DNA of 64,000 nt from Streptomyces sp. NBC_01446 (GCF_026340095.1 NZ_JAPEPO010000003.1:558001-622000); one strand, 5' to 3'. Counted from the first letter of the stretch, positions 33,340 through 42,228 are shown. The notes: generated from the sequence alone by a model not told the origin. Made by a program: numbers and translations.

Positions 33340-35388
33340 ATGACCGCCCCCCTCACCTCCCGTTTCCCGTACGCGAAGGGCTCGGACGGCACCCGGCGCC
33401 TCGGCTACGGAGCCGACTACAACCCCGAGCAGTGGTCACGGGAGGTGTGGGCGGACGACATCCGGCTGATGCGTGAGGCCGGGGTGAACATCGTCTCCCT
33501 CGCCATCTTCTCCTGGGCGCGGCTCCAACCCACCGCCGACACCTGGGACTTCGGCTGGCTCGACGAGATCATGGATCTGCTGCACGCGGGCGGCATCGGC
33601 GTCGACCTGGCCACCGCCACCGCGTCGCCGCCGCCGTGGCTCACCACCGCGCACCCGGAGATCCTGCCGGTGACCGCGAGCGGCGAGACACTGTGGCCGG
33701 GCGCCCGACAGCACTGGCGGCCCACCTCGCCCGTCTTCCGCGAACACGCCCTGAACCTCGTCCGCCGCCTCGCGTCCCGCTACGCCGACCACCCGGCCCT
33801 GGTCGCCTGGCACGTCAACAACGAGCTGGGCTGCCACAACGTCTACGACTACTCCGACGACGCCGCCCGCACCTTCCGGTCCTGGCTGCGCCGCCGCTAC
33901 ACCACGCTCGACGCCCTCAACAACGCCTGGGGGACGGCCTTCTGGTCCCAGCGCTACAGCGACTGGGAGCAGCTTCTGCCGCCGCGGCTCGCCGCCTCGC
34001 ACCCGAACCCGACCCAGCAGCTCGACTTCAAGCGCTTCTCGTCGGACGCGCTCAAGGAACACCTGCTCGCCGAACGAGAGATCCTGCGCGAGCTCACCCC
34101 GGACACGCCGGTCACCACCAACTTCATGGTAATGCCGGGCACCAAGGGCATGGACTACGCGGACTGGGCGGACGAGGTGGACTTCGTGGCCAACGACCAC
34201 TACGTCACCCCCGGGCCGCAGGACCGCGACGAACTCTCCTTCTCCGCCAACCTCAGCAGCGGCATCGCGGGACACCGCCCCTGGTTCCTGATGGAGCACT
34301 CCACCAGCGCCGTGAACTGGCAGCCCGTCAACCCACCGAAGGCGCCTGGAGACCTGGCCCGCGACTCGTTGCTGCACGTCGCGCACGGCGCCGACGCCGT
34401 CTGCTTCTTCCAGTGGCGCCAGTCGGTGGCCGGAGCCGAGAAGTACCACTCGGCGATGGTCCCGCACGCCGGAGCCGACAGTGAACTCTTCCGCTCCGTC
34501 GTCGAGCTGGGACGCACCCTCGACGCACTCGCCCCCATCGCGGGCAGCGAGCGCGAACGCGCCCGTGTGGCGATCCTCTTCGACTGGGACTCCTGGTGGG
34601 CCGGCGAGCAGGACTCCCACCCCACCTCCCGCCTCGACTACCACCGCGAGGCCCTCGACTGGTACTCGGCGCTGCTTCGTCTCGGCCACCGCGCCGACGT
34701 GGTGCCCGCGCGCCGCACCGACCTGTCCGCGTACGACGTCGTCATCGCGCCCGTCCTGCACGTGGTGCCACAGCCGCTCGCCAAGGAACTCACCCGGTAC
34801 GTGGAGGGGGGCGGCCACCTCGTCACCACGTACTTCTCCGCGATCGTCGACGAGAACGACCACGTCTGGCTCGGCGGCTACCCGGGCGCGCTGCGCGACG
34901 TTCTCGGCATCCGCATCGAGGAGTTCGGGCCACTTCTCGACGGCGACACCGTCGAGCTGGACAACGGCACCACCGGCAGCCTGTGGACCGACCGGATCTC
35001 CGTCACCGGCACGGACGTCGAGGTCCTGGCGGGCTACCGCACCGGCACGTACGCGTCGCGCCCTGCCGTGACCCGGCGCGGCACGGGCCGTGGCTCGGCC
35101 ACATACGTGTCCACCCGGCTCGGCGTCGACGGGCTGACCGTGCTGCTGCCCGAGCTGCTCGCCCCCGCCGGGGTGACCAGCGAACTCCCTCAAGACGTAC
35201 GGGGGTTGGTGGAGCACGCCGTGCGGCGCGACACGCAGTACCGCTATCTGTTCCTGGTCAACCGGAGCGACGAGCAGGTGGCGCTGCCGGGTCTGACCGG
35301 TGACGTACTCGTCGCGCCGCAGACCGAGGGCGACGGCCTCGTCCTCGCGCCCCGCCAGGTCGCCGTCCTGCGGCAGTCCGCCTCCTGA
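33340..35388 (+). CDS. GH42 beta-galactosidase
   Basis: This 682-residue enzyme has the GH42 plan: a TIM barrel starting LGYGADYNPEQWSREVWADD, acid/base Glu162 in WHVNNELGCH, nucleophile Glu319 in WFLMEHSTS, a trimerisation domain (VAILFDWDSWWAGE) and a small C-terminal beta domain. There is no signal peptide, so it acts inside the cell on imported galactosides, removing terminal galactose. It lies in the operon after the binding protein, so substrates are those carried by that importer. Confidence 0.93.
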   Translation: MTAPLTSRFPYAKGSDGTRRLGYGADYNPEQWSREVWADDIRLMREAGVNIVSLAIFSWARLQPTADTWDFGWLDEIMDLLHAGGIGVDLATATASPPPWLTTAHPEILPVTASGETLWPGARQHWRPTSPVFREHALNLVRRLASRYADHPALVAWHVNNELGCHNVYDYSDDAARTFRSWLRRRYTTLDALNNAWGTAFWSQRYSDWEQLLPPRLAASHPNPTQQLDFKRFSSDALKEHLLAEREILRELTPDTPVTTNFMVMPGTKGMDYADWADEVDFVANDHYVTPGPQDRDELSFSANLSSGIAGHRPWFLMEHSTSAVNWQPVNPPKAPGDLARDSLLHVAHGADAVCFFQWRQSVAGAEKYHSAMVPHAGADSELFRSVVELGRTLDALAPIAGSERERARVAILFDWDSWWAGEQDSHPTSRLDYHREALDWYSALLRLGHRADVVPARRTDLSAYDVVIAPVLHVVPQPLAKELTRYVEGGGHLVTTYFSAIVDENDHVWLGGYPGALRDVLGIRIEEFGPLLDGDTVELDNGTTGSLWTDRISVTGTDVEVLAGYRTGTYASRPAVTRRGTGRGSATYVSTRLGVDGLTVLLPELLAPAGVTSELPQDVRGLVEHAVRRDTQYRYLFLVNRSDEQVALPGLTGDVLVAPQTEGDGLVLAPRQVAVLRQSAS

Positions 35389-35446
35389 ATCCACCCACGC
35401 TCGCACCACCGACACCCCACCCACACCACGACATTGGGAGCACACG

Positions 35447-37477
35447 TTGGCGCGCTTGACCCGCAGACGGTTCATCGGCATCGCCGCAGCCACGGCCGCG
35501 GCCGCAGGAACCCAGCTCTCGGCCGCACCGCTCGTCGCCGCGGCCGCCGGCGCGACGGTCACGGTCACCCCCGACCCCTCGTACCAGCACGAGCGGTTCG
35601 AGGGATGGGGCACCAGCCTGGTCTGGTTCGCGAACGCGACCGGGCACTACCCGGACGAGATCCGCGAGCGGATAGCCGACCTCGTCTTCGGCCGTGACGG
35701 TCTCGCCCTGAACATCGCCCGTTACAACATCGGCGGCGGCAACGCCCCCGACGTGCCGAACTACTTGAGGCCGGGCGGCGCCGTCGAGGGCTGGTGGAAG
35801 GCGCCCGAGGGCACCACCCGCACCGACACCGACTGGTGGGACCCCGACAACGGGGACCACTGGAACGGGGACGCCGACGCCACCCAGCGCTGGTGGGTGG
35901 ACCGGATCAAGAAGGACATCACCCACTGGGAGACGTTCTCCAACTCGCCGCCGTACTTCATGACGGTCAGCGGCTACGTCTCCGGCGGCTTCGACGCGTC
36001 GAGAGACCAGTTGAAGGAGACCTCCGTCGACGACTTCGCCACCTATCTGGCCGGGGCGACGCGGCGCCTGGAGAAGGCCCACGGCATCAAGGTGAAGACC
36101 GTCGACCCGTGCAACGAGCCCAACACCAGCTACTGGGGTACGACGTTGGGCGCCGACGGGAATCCGACCGGTGGCCGTCAGGAGGGCTGCCACATCGGCC
36201 CCGCCCTCCAGCAGAAGATCGTGCCCGCGCTGCACGCCGCGCTCAAGAAGGCGCGAACGACGGCGGCCGTCTCAGCAATGGACGAGACCAACCCGACGAC
36301 CTTCACCACGAACTGGACCAGCTACCCGGCCGACGTGAAGAGCCACGTCGCCCAGATGAACGTCCACACATACGGCACCGGCGGCCGGACTTCCGTCCGC
36401 GACCTCGCCAAGGCCGACGGCAAGCCGCTGTGGATGAGCGAGGTCGAGGGCGACTGGGGCGACGGCCAGTCCTTCACCGACATGCGGCCCGGACTCGGGC
36501 TCGCCCAGCACATCGTCGACGACCTGCGCGAACTGGAGCCCAGCGCCTGGGTGTTCTGGCAACCCGTCGAGGACTGGGACAACATGAAGCCCGGCGGGGA
36601 ATCCGCCAAGGGAGGCAACTGGGGCGAGATCCAGGTCTCTTTCAGCGCCGGCCCCGACGACACCCTGGAGACCTGCCCGGTCCACACGAACACGAAGTTC
36701 GACACCGCCCGGAACTTCACCCACTACATCCGTCCCGGCGACCACCTCATCAAGACCGACGACACGAGCAGCACCGCGGCCGTCACCCGTGGCGGCAACG
36801 GCGCCACCGTCGTCCACGTCAACAGCACCACGTCCGCCCGCACGGTGACGCTCGACCTGTCGAAGTTCGCAACCGTACGCCAGGGCGCGACCGTCACCCC
36901 GGTCGTGACCAGCACGGACGGCAAGCTGGCCGAGCAGGCGCCGATCGCCGTGACGGGCCGAACGGCCACCTTCACGGTGCCCGCGCAGTCGGTGACCACG
37001 TTCGTGATCAAGGGCGTGTCCGGGGTCACGAAGGACGCCGCGACGCTGCGCAAGGGACGAACGTACGAGCTGACCGGCGTGCAGAGCGACAAGGACCTCA
37101 CCGTCGCCGACGGCGGCAGCACACTCGTCATCAAGTCGGGGACGGGCGCGGCCGGTCAGCAGTGGCGGCTCGCGCAGATCAGCGGTGAAGGACCGGCGAA
37201 CCGCAGGCGGCACGTCTTCACCAGCACCACCGACGGCAGGCGGCTCGCCGTCCGCGACGGTGTGCCCGCCGTCGAACCCGACACGCACGAGCGGGACGCG
37301 GCCGCGCAGTGGATCCTGTCGACGACGGGCGACGGCACGTACACGCTCGTCAACGCCGGTACGGGCCGCCTCCTCGAAGTCGGCGGACAGGCCACGCACG
37401 AGGGCGCGCCCGTCGGGACCTGGCAGCCCAACTCCGGTTCCAATCAGCGGTGGAAGGTCACCGACGTGACGTCCTGA
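35447..37477 (+). CDS. secreted GH30 glycosidase with ricin-type lectin domain (endo-beta-1,6-galactanase-like)
   Basis: The 676-residue protein starts with TTG at 35447 (GGGAG upstream) and has a Tat signal RLTRRRFIGIAAA. The GH30 barrel has HERFEGWGTSLVW at the start, acid/base Glu224 in DPCNEPN and nucleophile Glu332 in WMSEVEGDW, followed by a beta-sandwich and, from about residue 530, a ricin-B/CBM13 lectin module (QQWRLAQ; QWILSTTGDGTYTLVNAGTGRLLEV; NQRWKV). Streptomyces endo-beta-1,6-galactanases of GH30 subfamily 5 have this plan. It would cut galactan outside the cell, feeding the importer and the GH42 enzyme. The exact specificity is inferred. Confidence 0.88.
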   Translation: MARLTRRRFIGIAAATAAAAGTQLSAAPLVAAAAGATVTVTPDPSYQHERFEGWGTSLVWFANATGHYPDEIRERIADLVFGRDGLALNIARYNIGGGNAPDVPNYLRPGGAVEGWWKAPEGTTRTDTDWWDPDNGDHWNGDADATQRWWVDRIKKDITHWETFSNSPPYFMTVSGYVSGGFDASRDQLKETSVDDFATYLAGATRRLEKAHGIKVKTVDPCNEPNTSYWGTTLGADGNPTGGRQEGCHIGPALQQKIVPALHAALKKARTTAAVSAMDETNPTTFTTNWTSYPADVKSHVAQMNVHTYGTGGRTSVRDLAKADGKPLWMSEVEGDWGDGQSFTDMRPGLGLAQHIVDDLRELEPSAWVFWQPVEDWDNMKPGGESAKGGNWGEIQVSFSAGPDDTLETCPVHTNTKFDTARNFTHYIRPGDHLIKTDDTSSTAAVTRGGNGATVVHVNSTTSARTVTLDLSKFATVRQGATVTPVVTSTDGKLAEQAPIAVTGRTATFTVPAQSVTTFVIKGVSGVTKDAATLRKGRTYELTGVQSDKDLTVADGGSTLVIKSGTGAAGQQWRLAQISGEGPANRRRHVFTSTTDGRRLAVRDGVPAVEPDTHERDAAAQWILSTTGDGTYTLVNAGTGRLLEVGGQATHEGAPVGTWQPNSGSNQRWKVTDVTS

Positions 37478-37489
37478 GGACCGCGTAGG

Positions 37490-37520
37490 CGCGCCCCACG
37501 GCCACGTGCCGTGGAGCGCG
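37490..37520. terminator. terminator of the galactan operon
   Basis: A 12 bp stem with one mismatch (CGCGC...CCACGGC with GCCGTGG...GCGCG) closes a 5-base loop, starting 13 bases after the GH30 stop. The position directly after the last operon gene supports a terminator role. Confidence 0.6.
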
Positions 37521-37860
37521 TCCTCTCGGGGTTGCTCCGCTGTTGCCACCTGCTCCCGAGCGGCTCCGACGCCTTCCGGGACGGTTGCGCGTTCTCGACC
37601 GGGCAGCACCGGCCGACGTGAAGTATGTGCTGCGAACCGGTGCGACCTGGCGGGACGTTCCCGCGGAGGGAGTGGGCTGCTCCGGAGTGACGGCCTGGCG
37701 CCGCCTGTGGGACTTGACCGAGACAGGCGTCCGGCCCCGCCTGTGCGCGCCGCTCTGCCGAGTGAACCGTGTCGCGCCGACCTGCTGGATCTGGACGACT
37801 GCGCCGTGGACGGCCCACAGGTCCGGGCCCTCAAAGGGGAGGGGGCAGGTCGGCCCCTCG
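37521..37860 (+). pseudogene. IS5-family transposase remnant
   Basis: The plus strand contains DVKYVLRTGATWRDVPAEGVGCSGVTAWRRLWDLTETGV, then in another frame LLDLDDCAVDGPQVRALKGEGAG. These are the N-terminal and DGSHVRALKG blocks of IS5-type transposases. A frameshift separates them and the rest is missing. At about 37860 it joins the truncated methyltransferase fragment on the other strand, so this element probably removed the end of that gene. Confidence 0.65.
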
Positions 37861-37955
37861 GTGCCGGCGCCGTAGTGGGCGTCGCCGGTGTGCCGGACGG
37901 TGTAGACGAAGTGCCCGCCGGGCCGCAGGACACGGCGGACCTCACCGACCAGGGC
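37861..37955 (-). pseudogene. methyltransferase C-terminal fragment
   Basis: The minus strand reads ALVGEVRRVLRPGGHFVYTVRHTGDAHYGAG. This is the second half of a class I SAM methyltransferase core. It continues the reading frame of the methyltransferase gene on the far side of the tnpB element when the element is removed. Its own 3' part is lost at the junction with the IS5 remnant. Confidence 0.8.
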
Positions 37956-38085
37956 GTGACTCCTCCCCCTCATAAATGAGGGCGCTTCTCGCTACGCCGC
38001 TACGGCTTCGCGACGGACCAGCCCGGCCCGTAGAACGTTGGTGGCGCCCACGGTGTCCGCGTGCGCGGTGTGGCCGCACGAGACG
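37936..38085 (-). ncRNA. predicted omega-RNA 3' part and guide of tnpB copy 2
   Basis: In IS605-group elements the omega-RNA overlaps the 3' end of tnpB and ends at the element's right end, with a guide of about 16-20 nt read from flanking DNA. Here a CCCTCAT/ATGAGGG hairpin at 37967-37982 lies 9 bases past the tnpB stop and the element ends GTCAC at 37956. The predicted guide is GCCCTGGTCGGTGAGGTCCG. The 5' limit of the RNA is a guess. Confidence 0.45.
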
Positions 38086-39363
38086 CAGTGGAACTTCGCC
38101 TGGGTGGGCCGGTTCCCCGCGCTGGTGTGCCCGCATTCGGGGCATTGGCGGGAGGTGTTGCGGGGGTCCACGGCGATCACTTCCCGTCCGGCGCTTTCAG
38201 CCTTGGCGGTCAGGATCGTCAGGAACACCCCCCATCCGGCATCGGCGATCGAGCGGTTGAGTCCGGCCTTAGCGCTCGCCCCGTTGGGCAGGAAGCCGCC
38301 CGGTATCCCGGGGTCGGGCTTCGGCGTGGCACGCCGGACCATGTTGCGAATCTTGAGATCTTCGTGCGCGATGAAATCGTGTTTGCGCACGAGGTCAAGG
38401 GCGGTTTTGTGTGCGTGGTCGAGGCGCTGGCGGCGGACCTTGCGATGCTGCTTCGCGACCTTCTCGACCGCTCGCCGGTGGTTGGCTGTCCGCTTGTCGC
38501 GGCGCACACGCGGGAACGTGGACAGGGCCTGCTGTGCTGCTTCGAGCTTCGCGGCGTTGCTGCGCCCGTGGCGCGGGTTGGGAACGAACTCGCCGTCAGA
38601 GGTGGTGAGGAAGTTGGCGATGCCCAGGTCGATCCCGACGAGGGAACCCGTCGCGGGCAGCGGTTCGGGCTGGACCTGCTCGACGGTCAGCACGACGAAC
38701 CACCGACGGCCCTCACGCTTGACGCTGACCGTCTTCACTCTGCCGGCCACAGCCCGGTGCTGGTGCACCCTGACGTGCCCGACACCTTGAAAGCGGACGC
38801 GCGTCACCGGATCGTGCGGCGTGGAGTCCCACCGGCAGCCGTCCCCGTCCCTCGGGAACTCCACCGTGTCAAACCAGTTCACCCCACGAAAACGCGGATA
38901 GCCCGGCTTCTCACCCGACTTGACCCGGCGAAAGAACGCGGAAAACGCCTTGTCCAACCGCCGGAGCGTGGCCTGCTGACTGGAGAACGACCAACGGCCC
39001 TGACGCTCCGGATCGAAGGACCGGATGTCCTTGAGCTGTACGGACTGCTGCCCGTACTTAATGCTGGTCTTCGACGCGTGCCGGTAGGCGTCACGGCGCT
39101 CCTGCAACGCTCCGTTATACAGCGAGCAGTGATCACGCAGCATCTCGCCCAGCGCCTGAGACTGCCGCACCGTGGGCCGCATCAGGAACTTGTACGCACG
39201 AATCACCCGACCCACCCCCTTCGGCTCTTGTCAGCAACCTAGCCGAGGCCACTGACACCCCCCTCCACAGACAGAACACCCGTGCACACATGACCGGTCA
39301 GAGCAGCCCCGAGATGCGTTTCCCGCACCGCCTGAAGCCGGGGATACCCACGCAAGAGAAGGG
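37956..39363 (-). mobile_element. IS605/IS1341-type tnpB element, copy 2, complete
   Basis: The 1408 bp element is bounded by methyltransferase coding sequence on both sides. The tnpB-proximal end begins directly after TCCAT (minus strand, complement of 39364-39368) and the other end is GTCAC at 37956-37960. Removing the element restores GAG ATC CAT GCC CTG GTC, an unbroken reading frame. There is no target duplication, as expected for IS200/IS605 peel-and-paste transposition. It has no tnpA and would need one supplied in trans. Confidence 0.88.
37992..39215 (-). CDS. tnpB: TnpB RNA-guided endonuclease, copy 2
   Basis: This is a 407-residue full-length TnpB. Catalytic RuvC residues are Asp196 (GIDLGIAN), Glu285 (HEDLKIRN) and Asp387 (ADTVGATNVL). 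The zinc finger is Cys358/Cys361 with Cys377/Cys380. The N-terminal RNA/DNA-binding region starts RAYKFLMRPT, as usual for actinobacterial TnpB. The GTG start lies in element sequence. All active-site residues are present, so it should be a working nuclease guided by RNA from its 3' end. TnpB cleaves the donor site after excision, which helps keep the element in the population. Confidence 0.92.
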   Translation of the reverse strand: MGRVIRAYKFLMRPTVRQSQALGEMLRDHCSLYNGALQERRDAYRHASKTSIKYGQQSVQLKDIRSFDPERQGRWSFSSQQATLRRLDKAFSAFFRRVKSGEKPGYPRFRGVNWFDTVEFPRDGDGCRWDSTPHDPVTRVRFQGVGHVRVHQHRAVAGRVKTVSVKREGRRWFVVLTVEQVQPEPLPATGSLVGIDLGIANFLTTSDGEFVPNPRHGRSNAAKLEAAQQALSTFPRVRRDKRTANHRRAVEKVAKQHRKVRRQRLDHAHKTALDLVRKHDFIAHEDLKIRNMVRRATPKPDPGIPGGFLPNGASAKAGLNRSIADAGWGVFLTILTAKAESAGREVIAVDPRNTSRQCPECGHTSAGNRPTQAKFHCVSCGHTAHADTVGATNVLRAGLVRREAVAA

Positions 39364-39765
39364 ATGGATCTCCTTGGTGGACAGGGCCATGCACAGCAGC
39401 ATGTGCGCGAAGACCGCGTCCACCGACATGTCCGGCAGGAGGATGGGATCGCGGACGTCGTGCGTCGCGATCGTCACCTGCTGGTCGACGCCCTGGGCGC
39501 GGGCTGCGTCCCGCAGTTGCTCCAGGCCGGTTGCGCTGAGGTCGGTGGCGTGGACGGTGAAGCCCTCGCGGGCGAAGTGCAGGGCGTCCCGGCCGTGCCC
39601 GGCACCGAGCTCCAAAACGTCCTTGGCTCCGGCCGCGCGGAACAATTCGGCGGCGTGGACGGCGGGTGCGGAGGGCAGCTCGCCGTACATGCCCGGGTGG
39701 TCGGTGTAGGTGTTCTGCCAGTGGCGCCGCTGGGCTTCGGCCAGGTCCTGTTCGCTGTCCGTCAC
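39364..39765 (-). pseudogene. SAM-dependent methyltransferase, interrupted by tnpB element
   Basis: The N-terminal 134 codons are intact: HWQNTYTDHPGMYGELPS, motif I DVLELGAGHGRDALHFA, motif II VHATDLS, then VTIATHDVRDPILLPDMSVDAVFAHMLLCMALSTKEI. At 39363 the tnpB element begins, and the frame then runs into element sequence to a stop at 39298. The downstream half survives at 37861-37955. The family resembles class I methyltransferases, possibly of the thiopurine/tellurite group. Start GTG at 39765. Confidence 0.8.
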
Positions 39766-39807
39766 TTGCCCGTTCCCTTTCGTACGCCGGCCGGTGCCGT
39801 CGCCAGC

Positions 39808-40050
39808 CTAGAGGGCGCTGGTCAGGGCCTGTCGCAGTTGCTCAGGCCTGGGGAGACCGGCCAGGCCGAGGGGTGTGCGGTACATCCGGCAGGCGAGTCC
39901 CGGCGCGCGGCCGGGTTCGGCGAAGGGGTCGCAGCCGTCGATCACGAAGGTGGGCGACCCGGCCACGGTGGGCCCCAATGGTCTGGCGCACCAAATCGTC
40001 GGGCTGCAGTGCCTCGGCCTGAGTGGTGGCGGTGCCCGAGGACGCGTGCC
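39808..40050 (-). pseudogene. thioredoxin-like/alkylmercury-lyase-like protein remnant
   Basis: The minus strand ends with GSPTFVIDGCDPFAEPGRAPGLACRMYRTPLGLAGLPRPEQLRQALTSAL, split here as GSPTFVIDGCDPFAEP and CRMYRTPLGLAGLPRPEQL. This resembles the C-terminus of small thioredoxin-fold proteins found next to metal-resistance genes. The preceding part (EALQPDDLVRQTIG) is in another frame, so the gene is broken near 39955. It may once have belonged to the metal-permease group to the right. Confidence 0.5.
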
Positions 40051-40216
40051 GGTCAAGTCGCCTTCGGCGGGGTTTTCCGTCTTCCCTCCCCCGCCCGGAC
40101 AGCTACGTCTTCCTCGCTGGCCGTCAGGAGTAGACCCTCCGCCGGGAGGCAGACACTCACGATCCGTGATCGGGACCTGCTGCCCGGATGTAGCTCGCCG
40201 GCGGGGCGGAGGCGTG

Positions 40217-40858
40217 TCAGCGGGTGCGGCGTAGGACGGCCCAGCTGCCCCAGCCGGCTTCGGACTCGGTCGCCTGCCAGGTGCCGGGCAGGGCTGCAGC
40301 GACGGCAGTGGCGGGCAGGTACAGCGGGCCGTCGCTGCCGAGTTGGTTGATCCACAGCAGTACACCGTCGTGCGCCAGGACGCGGGCGGTCTCGGTGGTG
40401 AACAACAGCGTGTCGATCGCGGCGATGACGGCGACGGAGGAGTCGGGCAGGGGCAGTGTGCATGCGTCGGCCTGGACGCGCGCCGGTGAGCGGCCGTGGG
40501 CCTGCTGCAACATACGCAGCGACAGGTCCACGCTGATCACCTGTGGGAAGGCGGTGCTCAGCAGGGGGGTGAACAGGCCGGTGCCGGAGCCCAGTTCGAG
40601 GCATGGGCCCGATGGCAGTGGTCCGCTGCGGGTGAGGGCGTCGCGCAGGGGGTCGTCGCGGCCGGTGGCGCGGGTGGTGTCCCAGTGGGTGGCGAGTTGG
40701 TCGAACTGTGCGGCGATGAACTGGGCGGTCTCGGCCGTCCAGGGCCGCCGGCCGGCAGCCAGGTCATGAGCGAAGGCCCGGAAGACGTCGGCGGTGCCGG
40801 GCGGCGGAACCGGTTTACGGTCCGGGCGGGGCAGGACGCGCGGCAGGGTGGCAGTCAC
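40217..40858 (-). CDS. class I SAM-dependent methyltransferase
   Basis: This 213-residue protein carries motif I CLELGSGTGLFTPLL, motif II VISVDLSLRMLQQA, then VQADACTLPLPDSSVAVIAAIDTLLFTTETARVL and LLWINQLGSDGPLY. This is a complete UbiE-like core. The N-terminal extension (FAHDLAAGRRPWTAETAQFIAAQFDQLA) may bind the substrate. The GTG start at 40858 lacks a strong ribosome site. The substrate is unknown. It follows the metal-type permease on the same strand after 85 bases and might belong to that transcript. Confidence 0.82.
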   Translation of the reverse strand: MTATLPRVLPRPDRKPVPPPGTADVFRAFAHDLAAGRRPWTAETAQFIAAQFDQLATHWDTTRATGRDDPLRDALTRSGPLPSGPCLELGSGTGLFTPLLSTAFPQVISVDLSLRMLQQAHGRSPARVQADACTLPLPDSSVAVIAAIDTLLFTTETARVLAHDGVLLWINQLGSDGPLYLPATAVAAALPGTWQATESEAGWGSWAVLRRTR

Positions 40859-40943
40859 AGCGCTACTCCAGCATGTCGATGGCGGTTCAGGGATCGGCCC
40901 GTGGGCAGAACCGGCCGTCCACCCACGGGTGGAGGGCCACGTT

Positions 40944-42149
40944 TCAGTGATGGTGCCCGTCGTGCGTGTCCCCTGCTGGGTGTCCGTGCTGCAGGTAACC
41001 GGTGTGATCGTGGCCGGTATCGGGTGAGCCGCCCATCATGCGGAGCATGGACAGCCCGCCGGTGCGCCAGAAGCGCACCAGGAGCACCGCGGCCAGGAGG
41101 AGGAAGGCGATGTTGAGCCAGGTGGTGTAGTTCCAGCTCACGCCCTCCATGGGGATCTTCGCGTCGGCCCGGTCGGGGATCAGACCAAGTCCCCCGAAGG
41201 CGAATTCGACGAGGTACCCGGCGATGACCATCGCGAGATAGAAGGTGCCGAGCAGGAAGGCGGCCGTCTTGGCGCCGTAGTACTTCCGGTAGATGTTGAG
41301 GATCGGCAGGATCAGCAGGTCGGCGAAGATGAATGCCACCACGCCGCCGAAGCTGATGCCGCCCTTCCACAGCACCACCGCCAGCGGCACGTTGCCGATG
41401 GAGCACACGAATGAGGCGATCGCTACCAGCGGGCCGACGATCGGGCCCCACAGCTTGGAGGCGAGAGGGTGGCCTTCGAAGAAGAAGGTGCGCCAGAAGG
41501 AATCGGGAACCCAGGCGGCGATGGCGCCGGCGATGAGCAGACCGACGATCAGGTCGCGCAGGATCGCCGCCCACTCCATGACGAACACGTGCGAGGTCGA
41601 GGTGAAACCCTCGCGGGAGAACAGGCGCCGGGCGAAGGAGCCCTCGCCTGCTACGGACATGTCCATCGCGGCGTGGCCCTCCATCGAGCCGGCCAACCCG
41701 CGTTCAGCCTGCTCGCGGGCGGTGTGCAGAAGTTTGTCACGCAGGAAGATCCGGAACAGCACCGCCAGCACGATGATCATGATCGGGCCGCCGACGAATT
41801 CGGCGGCGGTGAACTGCCACCCCATCAGCAGGGCCAGGATCACGCCGAGCTCGATGACCAGGTTGGTGGAGGCGATCTCGAAGGCCATCGCGGCGGTGAA
41901 ATTCGCGCCTTTGCGGAACAGTGAGCGGGCCAGCGCGACCGCCGCGTACGAGCAGGATGACGACGCCACGCCCAGGCCGGCGGCGGCGGCGAGGGTGCGG
42001 GGCCGGTCATCGCCCAGGAGCGAGACCACTGTGGACTTGCGGACTACGGCCTGGACGACAGCGGACAGCGCGAAGCCAAGAATCAGGGCCCAGGTGATCT
42101 CCCAGGTCATCGACCCGGCAATCGACAGTGCGTGCAGTACGGCGTGCAT
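40944..42149 (-). CDS. metal-type permease with His-rich tail (YraQ/ArsP-like)
   Basis: The 401-residue protein has eight to ten helices in two similar halves, as in DUF318/ArsP permeases that export arsenicals or metals. The first half has the cysteine motif SSSCSYAAVALARSLFRKGA, the second SFVCSIGNVPLAVVLWKGG, each with the Cys-Ser pair before a re-entrant helix. The tail HDHTGYLQHGH and HDGHHH is a likely metal-binding site. ATG at 42149 follows GGAGG. Neighbouring Met/His-rich proteins suggest copper or a related metal. Confidence 0.85.
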   Translation of the reverse strand: MHAVLHALSIAGSMTWEITWALILGFALSAVVQAVVRKSTVVSLLGDDRPRTLAAAAGLGVASSSCSYAAVALARSLFRKGANFTAAMAFEIASTNLVIELGVILALLMGWQFTAAEFVGGPIMIIVLAVLFRIFLRDKLLHTAREQAERGLAGSMEGHAAMDMSVAGEGSFARRLFSREGFTSTSHVFVMEWAAILRDLIVGLLIAGAIAAWVPDSFWRTFFFEGHPLASKLWGPIVGPLVAIASFVCSIGNVPLAVVLWKGGISFGGVVAFIFADLLILPILNIYRKYYGAKTAAFLLGTFYLAMVIAGYLVEFAFGGLGLIPDRADAKIPMEGVSWNYTTWLNIAFLLLAAVLLVRFWRTGGLSMLRMMGGSPDTGHDHTGYLQHGHPAGDTHDGHHH

Positions 42150-42228
42150 CTGTGAAGCCTCCTCCGTATGGACGGGGCCGCCGCCCAAGGGCACGCTCTC
42201 TTTGGGTGCGCGTCCGTTGGACCGGGGG

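Noticed and set aside
33436..35613. 725-codon minus-strand open frame
   Set aside because: It lies opposite the GH42 gene and is rich in Val, Gly, Asp and Arg as expected for antisense of GC-rich coding sequence; the plus strand has clear catalytic motifs.
36272..37945. 557-codon minus-strand open frame
   Set aside because: It is the antisense shadow of the GH30 gene running on through the IS5 remnant; it has no family motif and low-complexity composition.
40053..40604. 183-codon minus frame overlapping the second methyltransferase
   Set aside because: It is a shifted-frame shadow of the methyltransferase at 40217-40858, which has complete SAM motifs.
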